Of a stretch of 64,000 nt of DNA, positions 1-9,975 are shown piece after piece; position 1 is the first letter of the stretch, and every line of letters begins with the position of its first letter. The DNA lies in the NCBI GenBank assembly GCA_016081115.2, contig CM071930.1:41949335-42013334 (forward strand), in the 5' to 3' direction. Under the pieces are notes generated by a model, which saw only the letters and a list, made by a program, of their open reading frames with translations, was not told where the DNA came from and did not search any database. The DNA comes from Rehmannia glutinosa (lineage: Eukaryota; Streptophyta; Magnoliopsida; Lamiales; Orobanchaceae). Position numbers and translations under genes: made by a program.

Positions 1-1038
1 CCTGCTAATGAGGACATGAGCTTTTGTAATAGGCTTCCGCAAGAAATATTTTTCCAACTTGACAGGGGTGATTGAGCCCCTTTAAAAAAAAAATCTTGCC
101 ACAAACTTAGTTTTTCAAATGGGTGGAAGGCACAAGTTTTTCATTTTTGTAGGGAATAATCAATGTTACAGTCTTGGTGGAATCTTCATCAATTTAACCC
201 AAGAAACCCTATCAATTCAAGTAAAACATGAATCACCTATCAAGTGTAATGAAATATGCATAAAGAACGATGACATCTAAGGTTAAGATCTCAGATCACA
301 TAATCAAACTCGATTGCCCAAAACCAATACCACACATAAATAAAAATTGACCTGAAATCTACATATATAAAGAAAATCCCAAAAAAGGGAAAAAGAAAAG
401 AAAGTCATGGTTTGTTCAACTTACCCTCGCCGAGTTTCTGATGATTATAGGATCAACAGAGGCTGCTTCATCGTCATCGGTATAATTTTGGCTGGTGTTG
501 GACGACAATGGTCGGTATTGAATCAGGTGGTAGGAGAATTGGGGCGTACGGGTGGACTCTCATTTGCGTTGTGGATAGATATGAAGATGAGGGATCGATC
601 GATGGGATTTGGTGGGTTTGAGGGTACCTGATGAGGATTGTTTTCTAAGTGTCCAAGTCTTTGAAGAAGTATAGTGTTAGGGATTTGGGGAAAATTTCTA
701 TTTAAAAAAAAATAGGTAAAATTAATTTTATTTTATTTTAAAGTGATAATAATTGAGTTATAACATCTAATTTAAGTAAATGATGTTAACAGTGATGTTA
801 TAAACCAATAAAGGATGGATAAAGACATCTGTTGGAATAATCGATCTTAAAAATGATGTTATAAAGCAAGAAATGGATGGCCAAAGACATCAGCTCTTAA
901 AAACGATGTATAATAGCAAATAAATCCGCTCATACACATCGCTTCACTTAAAACATGATGTTTTATAGTATAAGACATCATGAAATTCATGAAACAGATG
1001 TCTTTTAAGTGATGTCTTTGAGCGTATTTCTTGTAGTG
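1..1038 (-). mobile_element. CACTA (En/Spm) transposon, one terminal part
   Basis: The string TTTCTTGTAGTG at 1027-1038 is the reverse complement of CACTACAAGAAA, the classic plant CACTA terminal inverted repeat. The element therefore ends at 1038 and extends left out of the window. Just inside the end are several degenerate subterminal repeats, typical of transposase-binding regions. Further in, the minus strand shows a possible untranslated or short coding leader at about 640-436. It ends in a good splice donor (gtaagt), and a T-rich acceptor-like tract stands near 90. From there to base 1 one minus-strand frame is open for 26 codons. I do not recognise the encoded residues. The terminal repeat is clear; the exon reading is speculative. 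Confidence 0.6.
760..1026. repeat. Subterminal repeats of the CACTA element
   Basis: Four degenerate units of about 50-60 bp share the words GATGTTATAAA, AAAGACATC and CTTAAAA. They are spaced across 790-1020, some in inverted form (GATGTCTTT near 1009 and 1012-1019). Such arrays next to a CACTA end normally bind the element's own transposase subunit. The short minus-strand open frame across 859-1053 is a by-product of these repeats. Confidence 0.6.
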
Positions 1039-2307
1039 CAACAAAATATTCAATCTAACCTATACTCTAAATGTATGTTCCTACCTAAGATTTCGTCTAA
1101 ATAATTCCAACAAAACATCTAAAAACAAAAAAAATGCAATACGCTATCTTGTTCAACATACACTTTACACTAACATGAAAAATTCATATGTCAACCATAG
1201 ACCACTATTTTTTCGTCCCACAAAATTTCTTTGCCTCTTCCAAATTCCTCGACTTGTGTTCATTCATGTCAATCAGAGCAATCGTGGCAGAATACTTAGC
1301 CCGTATCATTGATTATTGTGCGATATTTTTCTTCCCCAACCCATTGTCACAGTTTCTTATGCATCCGCCCATGTACGTCTTCATATGGTGCATTGCAAAA
1401 TTGCACAATCTAGTTTGTTCTCATTGTCCCCCCACGAGATGGACAACAACATAATCGAAGAATTTTGAATGAAACATGTTATTAAAGTGCATACTTTGGA
1501 CAATTGATACTGAGATAACTTCTGATGCTGCAAAGCCACAATATAATTTCAACACCTCACAATATAAAAAGCAATAAACATAACACAACTACGATAGTGT
1601 TTTGCTTAATATGCATGAATATAATATTACATAAGCACTACTCAGCACCTTCAGAGCAATTATCAATGAGCTCAAGCATAGTAAATATTAGTCACATTTA
1701 AAAACTTAATCATATAAAAAACCAAATTTACAATGTAGCCAAAATAATAAACACTTCAAAAAAGAAAAATAGACCTAGGTCTTATCATGAGATTAACAAT
1801 GAAAAACCCAAAATCGAAAATATCCCACCGAAAAACCTTTAAACAATTGCATTAACATCGCAGAGAAAAAAAAACCAAAAACTGAAAAAAAAAGACAAAC
1901 GGTAACAAACAAGATGCAAAAGATAAAAAACTATAAAGAAGAACAAAATATGAATCGAAACAACCAAAAAACATGCCTTCTTTTGTTGAAATAGTGTGAC
2001 TCGCCGTCCAACCAATTACCAAGTCGGGTCTTCTACAATTTACAACTTTCGTACTAAATGATTTCAGGTTGCTCTCTGTATGCTTTCAAGAATAAACCTA
2101 TGTTATAGAGAATTTCTGTGTTGCAGAAGATATCAGAAGCAAAAGATATGGTAAATCTACCACTAAACCGATAAAGAAGGAACCTTTAATATATGGCAAG
2201 TCAAAGGTCGGTTGAAACTAGTAAAATGAATGAGATATATTCGGCCATAATGCCTTTTGAGTTATCCATGGATGACTTAGAATACCTAACTAACCTTATG
2301 ATATAGT
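1039..2307. other. AT-rich region without recognised genes
   Basis: This 1.27 kb stretch lies between the CACTA end and the 5' LTR of copia element 1. It is A-rich, with poly-A runs at 1860-1960. It has one open frame of 88 codons (1188-1454, +) with no recognisable domain and a composition close to background. I see no promoter, repeat or RNA gene that can be supported. It is probably flanking repeat or host intergenic DNA. Confidence 0.4.
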
Positions 2308-3843
2308 TGTTGGGAAATTTATTTTATAGATTTTGATGAATGCCATGTAAAACTTAAACTAGAAAGTTGGCACCCCATTTTTCTTGTAATTTACATTGTA
2401 ATAGATAGGGCCGAAAAAAAGCCGAGTCGAGTCGCCTACGCCCGAAATACAAGAAGTCAATCAAGATCAAGTGAAGACTTCGCTGTGGAACAACTGAGTA
2501 TGGTCAAGATAGAAGATCAAGAACTCGACTGAAGATGTATCAGCTGAGGAACAACTGTGTGAAGAGTCAGTCAAAGTCAACTCAAGAAGCCAAGTCTCAA
2601 GTTGAAGTGACAGATGAGTAATCCAATTATTAGAGCAGACTTAAGTCACCTGAGGAAAAAGGCAGCAGCCAAGAAGAGCTAACTAAAATGAATCCGTTGC
2701 ACAGAAGTCAAGAACATTACTTAAATAAGTAATACTTCCATGATGCCAGGTCTTAAAGTGCTCATCCCAGAAGCATGCAAAAGGAATAAACCAATGGGAA
2801 GCACTGCACCTCGTGTCAGAACCTGAAAAGCTGCAAATTTATTTAATACGAGGAAGGGTCTACATCTCAATACTGAGGACCAAGAAAAGATAAGCCAACG
2901 AACACAAGTGACTTTTGAAATCAACCTATCTATTCAGCGGGCAAAATTTTCGAAAGTTCACTATAAAAGACTGAGGAAATTCATTGAGAAAATTTACCTG
3001 AACCACGAACAAGCATGCAATATTCAAGTTGTAAACCTGCAAATATTCTCAAGTATATTCAAGCAAATCCTCAAGCCTAAAACTCGAAGGAAATCGATCC
3101 AACACAAGTTGTGAAGGAAAGACAACTTCAAATCTGTTGAAGAGGAAACTTTTGAAGAATCAAAAGGGGTCTACTTTCCAAGGAGGATTGTAGGAAGGTT
3201 CAAGGTCAAACCACTATCAAGTTATTGGAGGGCTTCGTGATAAAATCCGAGAGCTTGAGAAAGTGAGCTGAAGTAGCAAGGCAGCTGCCCTGTGAAGAAG
3301 CTGAGTCAGATGAGAAGCCAGCTGTGTGACCAAGGCTGTCTCTAGACTGTTGACCACTTTGTAAACAGATATTTTACATAGTGGATTCCTCCAGGAGTTG
3401 GAGAAGAGAGGATTAGAAGAATTACCCCATCTTCGAACATCTATAAAAATCAACTGTGTCATTTATTTTTCAGCACATTTACAATCCTGCATATTTACAT
3501 TATATATGCTGATAAATATATTTGCTATCCAACTGATTAATAACCAAGTGTTAAAATCAAGTGTTAAAACAAGTTTAAAACAATTCAAAGGGTGTTAAGT
3601 CTTCCGCTGATAAAACCAACACAACCAAGTTAAAGTTCAGGTTAAAGAACTGAGTTATTCTATCAACAGCTCTATCAAGTCTGTTGAGTGGCTAACTCTG
3701 CTGAATAACCAGCTTAGTTGTCCCTAAAGGACGCAATTGTTTGTGTTAACTCTGTAATATTTTAAAAGGACTAAAATCGAAAAGTTGGTAAGGTTTATTC
3801 AACCCCACCTTCTAAACCTTACTTACACCCTTTGGGACCTACA
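2308..3843 (+). repeat. 5' LTR of copia element 1
   Basis: This 1,536-bp repeat starts TGTTGGGAAA and ends CTACA, two bases before the PBS. Its first 779 bp match 15049-15827, and the remainder matches, inverted, the LTRs at 21331-22897, 45510-47090, 58083-58600, 59384-60722 and 62775-64000. A TATA box lies at 2962-2969. The copy differs from its own 3' LTR mainly by scattered substitutions, several of which turn CTG into CCG at 2405-2490. Confidence 0.9.
2962..2969 (+). promoter_or_regulatory. LTR TATA box (TATAAAAG)
   Basis: TATAAAAG sits in the middle of the LTR, preceded by a CACTATAAAAG context kept in the other LTRs (15703-15710 here; reverse complement near 22249, 46439 and 60259). 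It marks the expected U3 promoter, with transcription starting about 30 nt downstream. Confidence 0.7.
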
Positions 3844-3845
3844 AG

Positions 3846-3857
3846 TGGTATCAGAGC
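3846..3857 (+). other. Primer binding site (tRNA-iMet)
   Basis: TGGTATCAGAGC follows the LTR end after two bases. It is complementary to the 3' end of plant initiator tRNA-Met, the usual primer for plant Ty1-copia reverse transcription. The match is exact over 12 bases. Confidence 0.9.
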
Positions 3858-3964
3858 GGATGGTTCATTGAGCGTTCCGTATTGGTTACTAAACTAGATC
3901 TCTATCTTTTCAAAAAGGTTTCAAACACTTTTCAAAATCTTTCACTTTTAGCAAAGTTATTATC

Positions 3965-6306
3965 ATGGAAGCAAATTTGACACGCATTCTTATGTTCACT
4001 GTTGAGGAATTTGATGATTGGAAAATTCGTATGCAGGCTCATCTATCTGCTCTACATGATGAAATGTGGCTTGTGATAGAGGATGGGCCACTGCAAATAT
4101 TAAAAATGAACACGGTAAGAAGAAGAGCAGTGCGGTGAAGGAAGAAAGAAGTCTGCTGCTGAAGAAAGACCAGTCATGGTTGAAAAACCAAGGACTGAGT
4201 GGGCAAATGATGACATGAAAAGATACAACTTGGACAATGTGGCCAATGACATACTCTACAAGACTTTGGATAAAACAATGTTCAACAAAGTCAAATCTTG
4301 CAAAACCGCAAAAGCAATCTGGGATAAACTAACTTTAATTTGTGAAGGATTGGAGCAAATTAAAGAAAATAAATTATCTGTTGTTGTTCAAAAATTTGAA
4401 AATCTCAAAATGTTTGCAAGAGAATCTATGGATCAGCTAGATGCAAGATTCACTGAGATCACAAATGAGCTTTCAGCTCCTGGAAATGAATACACACAAA
4501 AGGAGATGTGTATGAAGATCTTGAGGAGCCTCCCAGCTGAATGGGAAATGAAGACTATGGCTCTGAGACATTCAATGGACCTCTCAAAAACGTCCAATCA
4601 TGAGCTATTCTCAGACCTCAAAGCCTATGAGTTTGAGCTGAGAAGAAAGAATCAAGAAGAGACAGTTGTACCCAAGACAATTTTGTTTAGACGATAGTCA
4701 AGGATGGAAAGAAAGCTGAACCAAAGGAAGCCATAGACCAGGAGAAAATTGCCCTAATGGTTAAAAGATTCAACAAGTTATTTAATAAGAAATATAAAAG
4801 AAACAATGGTGAAAACCTCCAGGAGACATTCAACTCCCTCTAAGTTAAGGGAAGATAGGCCACCCAAGAGAGCTGAGCATCAAAGGATTGAATATCAGAG
4901 AGCTGATAACCCAAGGACAGAAAGAGCTGATCAAAGAGCTGAGAAACTGTGTTGGAACTGCAGACAACCAGGATATTTTGCGATTGACTGCTTCCTATCC
5001 ACCACCAACAAATATAGGAATGAAGAAGAAAGAAAAGCCTTCGAGAAAAAGACAAGAAAAGAAGAAAGCCATGTTGGCTGCTGAGACAACTAAATCTAAA
5101 GAAGCAGCAGACTCAGAAAGCAGTGAAGCTGACTATTCAAGTGATTCTGAAGAAAAAGAAGCCATGATCTGTCTTATAGCTAAAGAACAAGATCAACCAG
5201 ACCTAGAAGATGAGGTACACTCTAACTCATCTCATTCAGATTCAAGTGATAGTGACTGTGATACACACACTTCATCACCCACTGATCTTTATGATTCATT
5301 AGGCAAAATGATGAAAGACTTTGAGCACATTAAATCCTCACACACACTTCTAAATGAGGAAAACAACCAGCTCAAAAGCCAAAACTCATAGCTGACTAAG
5401 GAGCTGAGCACTCTAAGTCACGTAGCTGATGAGAACATAAATCTGAAGGCTGAGAATGCTAAGCTATTAGCTGAGATAGCTGCTGTAGAAAAGAGGGAAA
5501 ATGATATTAAAAATGTGATTGCCTCATTTACGAAGACATCTAAATAATTGGATGATCTTATCATGAGTCAAAAAGAATGTGGAGATAAGACAGACATAAG
5601 ATTCAATTCCTTTGTGCACAGTCAAACTCCTAGAGTGATTTTGGAAAAAGGATCTTCAAGCAATGAAGCATCTCAAAAACCCAAAACACCAAATGTTGCA
5701 CCCACATTCATCCCAAAACACAATCACAAACAAACTAGCCTTGGATACAAAGGAAAAAGAAAACAGCCAGTTGAGTATGCTGAGAGGACATCTGAGAAGA
5801 AATCCAGCCGAGTTCCTCAGCAAACTCCAAATAGAAAGTACTCTGTGAAGAACAAACAGAGCTACCAAAAACACTAGAAGTTTCATCAGAGAAACACACA
5901 TGTTGGGAATGGTAGAAACTACCCAAGCCAAGCTGATTGGAACAATGTGAAATATCAGCAAAGACCAATGGAATATAAGCCAATATGGCAAAGACCTAAA
6001 CCTCAGCAAAGGTCATTCCAAAGGCAAAAGAGCTATTATCAGCACACATATGCACCCATGCACTACACTCAGAAGTATCACAACTACCCCAAGAAGGCAA
6101 TTGCTAAAACACACACACAGGCATACAGACAAAAGAGACAGTGGTATGAACCTAAAGCCCCCAAGCAATTTGCTAATGTGCACTATGATTATGGAACAAA
6201 TAGATGGCAACCTCTCAGAGTCAAGTCATTTGGCTATAGGTTGGTTGGATCATCTTACAGTACTAACCCCTCGGGACCCAGACAAGTATGGGTACCTAAA
6301 GACTAA
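3965..6306 (+). pseudogene. gag: gag of copia element 1 (broken)
   Basis: Capsid/nucleocapsid polyprotein, starting at the ATG at 3965 (MEANLTR), the same start as in the other copies. The N-terminal capsid-like part is broken near 4110-4175. The longest open piece is 4176-4697. A zinc knuckle follows at about 4950-4991 as CWNCRQPGYFAIDC, where the zinc-binding His of CX2CX4HX4C is replaced by Tyr. Next come an acidic Ser/Asp/Glu-rich segment (5090-5290), a coiled-coil-like stretch rich in Leu, Asn and Lys (5300-5540), and a basic Gln/Tyr-rich tail. Stops at about 5390 and 5875 and frameshifts break it. It ends at the TAA at 6304-6306, after which pol continues in the same frame. Confidence 0.85.
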
Positions 6307-9300
6307 TTTCCTTGATTGCATGTTCAAGGAACAACTGAGTGCCAAGGAACCTGATACATAGATAGTGGCTATTCCAGACACATAACAGGGAACAAGAAAA
6401 ACCTATCAAGATTCAAGGTGATTAGAGGTGCATAAGTCATATTTGAAGAAAATGAAGCTCCAGCGGAAATCAAAGGCACATGATCTATCAAGAAGAATGG
6501 ATTGGAAATCACAGATGTTGTTTATGTTGAAGGCCTCAACTTCAACCTGTTAAGCATCAGCCAACTCTGTGACAAGGGCTACAATGTTGGATTCAATATG
6601 GGATTGTGACAGATCAAAGATACTGAATCAAATGAAATAGTTCTGCAAGGATCAAGACAAAAGAATATGTATGTGGTAGATTGGTCTACTGCCACACTAA
6701 GCACTTGTCTATTAGCAAAGAGTACAACCGAATCAAGTTGGGTGTGGCACAAGAAGTTGAGTCATCTAAATTTCAAGACAATCAACAAGCTTGAAAGGAG
6801 TCATCTTGTGGAAGGATTTCCAGACTCAGTGTACAAGAAATAAAGTGTATGTGATGCATGCCAGATGGGAAAGCAAATAAAATCTTAAGGACAAGCCAAA
6901 TCCTTCTTCAACAAGGATATTGCATCTGCTGCATATGGATCTATGTGGTCCTGTTGAACCAGCTAGCATAAGTGGAAAGAAATACACATTAGTGGTGGTA
7001 GATGATTATTCAAGATATACATGGACAATCTTCAAGTGCAAAAAGAAGGAAACCTTGCAGAAGTTACCTCAGCTGATGAAAAGAGTTCAAAATGAAAAGA
7101 GCCAAACCATTATAAAGATAAGGTCGATCGATAGAGGAACCGAGTTTGTCAATGGGATAATCACTCGATTTCTTTGAAAATGGTATTGCTCATGAGTTAT
7201 CTGCAGCAAAGGACTCCACAAAGAGAATGGAGTAGCCGAAAGAAGGAAAGAACTCTCAAGGAGCCGCAAGGACTATGTTAGTCACGAGATTGCCTAAGAG
7301 ATTTTGGGTGAAGCCATCAACACATCATGCTATACTCAAAATAGATGCATGATAAACAAACAATTAACCAAGACTCCCTATGAGATCTGGACAGGGAGAA
7401 AGCTAAATGTTGGGTATTTCAAGATATTTGGATGTAAATGCTTTATCCACAACAATGGCAAAGATAATTTGAAAGCTTTTGATGCTAAAGCTGATGAAGG
7501 TATCTTTTTGGGATACTCAGCTGAAAGCAAAGCCTATAGAGTGTTGAACAAGAGTTAGCTGAAGTAATGTGAATGGAGAAGACATTGAAGAGTTAGACAT
7601 TGAAGATAAGATGATAAGTCAATCACCAACTATGCCGAAGAGTCCTTATGTTAAAGCTGAAGTAAGAGCAATCAACCAAGATGAAGATGAGATAGTTGAA
7701 TCTTAAAGATAGCTGGAAAGTCTACAGCTGAAAGACGATGAAAGAGCTGTTCATGACAACTTAGCTACGAGATGGTTGAACCCAACTGACTTGCTCCAAC
7801 CTGATGTAAGATGGCTGAGAGACCATCCACCAGAGTTAGTCATTGGAGATGTTAGAGATGGTGTAAGAACCAGATCCAGAGCACAGCAAAAAGCAATGTT
7901 CACTTGTTTTATTTCCCAAATAGAACCAAAAGATGTGTCTCAAACATTGGATGACACACACTGGATTCAACCATGCAAGAAGAGCTGAATCAGTTTGAAA
8001 GAAACAAAGTATGGGAATTGGTGGAGAGACCAACCCATCAAAATGTTATTGGCACAAAATGGGCATTCAGAAACAAGATGAATGATGAAGGATCTGTGGT
8101 AAGAAACAAAGCAATATTGGTAGCCAAAGGGTATTGCCAATAAGAGGGAATAGATTTTGATGAAACTTTCGCTCCTGTTGCAAGATTAGAAGCAATAAGT
8201 ATGTTTATTGCCTATGCTGCACATAAGAACTTCACTGTATATCAAATGGATGTGAAGAGTGCATTTCTGAATGGACTGTTAGAGAAAGAAGTCTATGTTG
8301 AACAACCTCCAGGTTTTGAGTAGAAGACTATTGAAGATAAAGTGTACAAGCTCAAGAAAGCATTATATGGATTGAAACAAGCACCAAGAGCATGGTATAA
8401 TACATTGTCTCAATTTCTAATTGACAATGGTTTCACCAATGGCAAAATGGACAGAACACTCTTCCGAATTCAAGATGGAGAGACTATACTGCTTGTTCAA
8501 ATATATGTGGATGATATCATTTTTGGATCCACAAATAAAGAGCTGTGTGATAAGTTCTCTAACCTCATGCAAGACAAATTTGAAATGAGCATGATGGGAG
8601 AGCTGACCTTCTTTCTAGGACTTCAAGTCAAGCAATTGAAGGATGGAACCTTTATAAGTCAAACAAAGTACACTAGAGATTTAATGAAGAAATTTGGTAT
8701 GGAAGAGAAGTCTTTTGTAAAAATACCAATGAACACATCAGTTAAGATGGACATGGATGCAGATGGTAAAGCTGTAGATCAAACCAGATATAGAGCACTC
8801 ATTAGATCATTGCTCTACTTAATGTACCAAACAGACTGCACATCACTTTTGCAAGAGGTGTATGTGCAAGATTTCAATCTGCACCAAAGAGAGCCACATG
8901 ATCGCAAAGAAAGAGAATCCTAAGATATTTGAAGGGATGCCGGAAGTTGGCTTATGGTATCCAAAGGAAGGTGGATTCAAGCTTATTAGTTATTCAGACT
9001 CTGACTATGCTGGATGTAGAGTTGACAGGAAAAGTACTCAGTACATGTCAAATGCTTGAAATAGATTGGTTTCCTGGTTTAGCAAGAAGCAAAACTCAAC
9101 AGCCACATCCACAAATGAAGCAGAGTACACATAGTCATGGGCAAATTTGTTGTGTCTGAAGTCTTATGGATGAGACAAAGAAATGAGAGATTATGAGATT
9201 GAAGAAAAAGAGATTCCAATTATGTGTGATAACATAAGTACTATTGCAATCACTCAGAATCCTGTGTTGCACTCAAGAACAAAGCACATTGAAGTCAGGT

Positions 9301-9452
9301 ATCATTTTATAAGAGATCATGTTGAAAAGAAAGACATCAATTTGGAATATATCTCAACTGATAAGCAGCTAGCTGACATATTCACCAAGCCCCTATGTGA
9401 GTCAAGATTTGAAGAGCTTAAGAATGAGCTAGGGTTAATTGAGCTGAGTTGA
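6307..9452 (+). pseudogene. pol: pol of copia element 1 (PR-IN-RT-RNaseH, broken)
   Basis: Pol lies in the gag frame directly after its stop. The protease has its Asp-Ser-Gly triad at 6361-6369, but the Trp codon just before it is now TGA. Integrase shows the HHCC region with WHKKLSHLNF at about 6744-6773, then DDYSRYTW (about 6998-7021) and DRGTEFVN (7131-7154). A frameshift follows and the region around the catalytic Glu is disrupted (7200-7300). Reverse transcriptase covers about 8020-8750, with the catalytic YVDD at 8504-8515 inside an open piece at 8342-8923. RNase H ends with a 89-codon open piece (9183-9452) closing in ELSxx-stop. Many stops and frameshifts make it non-functional. The PR-IN-RT-RH order proves Ty1-copia. 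Confidence 0.88.
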
Positions 9453-9975
9453 CACTCAGAAGACTCAATCAACATATATGGAAGATGAGAAAATGAAAAT
9501 TGAACAAGGTTCATGAATCAGCAAAGTGAAACAGCCATATCGGGAAGTCAATTGTATCGAGTTAGCTGACAACTGAGTCACTGGATGAGAAGAGAGAAGC
9601 AGAGTTAAGTCACTTTGGATATAAGATGAATTATTTATGAGCGGGAATGTTTTTAAGGATGACATCAGCGTAATAATGACTGGTACAGTAAAAAGCTACA
9701 CAATAAGCATATGATTGGATATAAATGTTGTGCATTAAATGCGAGGAATTAAATGCGGTTTGACGTGCTAAATTTGAACCGTTGATTTCGATCAAAATTT
9801 CAAAATCCAAAGACATGTCCTTTCATAAACCTTATATATACATTTTCCAGCTTTCTCTCTCATATTCGGAAACTGTTCATCTTCAAGCAAAAAAAAAGCA
9901 AGCCGTTTCTCTCTCGGAAACCCTAAGTGTCCTCAAGCAAGTTCGTCAAGTTTTAATTGGTGAAAATCTCTGAAA
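9453..9975 (+). promoter_or_regulatory. Spacer with a promoter-like block for ORF3
   Basis: The 523 bp between pol and ORF3 contain a TATA box (TATATATA, 9833-9840) and a pyrimidine patch CTTTCTCTCTC at 9851-9861 in the position of a plant core promoter. About 110 nt remain between the likely start site and the ORF3 ATG. Upstream are an E2F-like GCGGGAAT (9641-9648) and TGACATCA (9660-9667); the latter is TGACGTCA in the two sister copies. The same order and spacing recur at 40199-40755 and 51932-52487. I infer an internal promoter giving a separate ORF3 mRNA. Confidence 0.55.

Noticed and set aside
1188..1454. 88-codon open frame
   Set aside because: No recognisable domain, no promoter or splice context, AT-rich background; kept only as unassigned DNA.
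5656..6210. Hydrophobic antisense open frames over gag tails (also at 44165-44448, 55992-56267 and 60842-61095)
   Set aside because: They are shadows of the conserved basic Gln/Tyr-rich gag tail; they recur because the sense gene recurs, and have no starts or context of their own.
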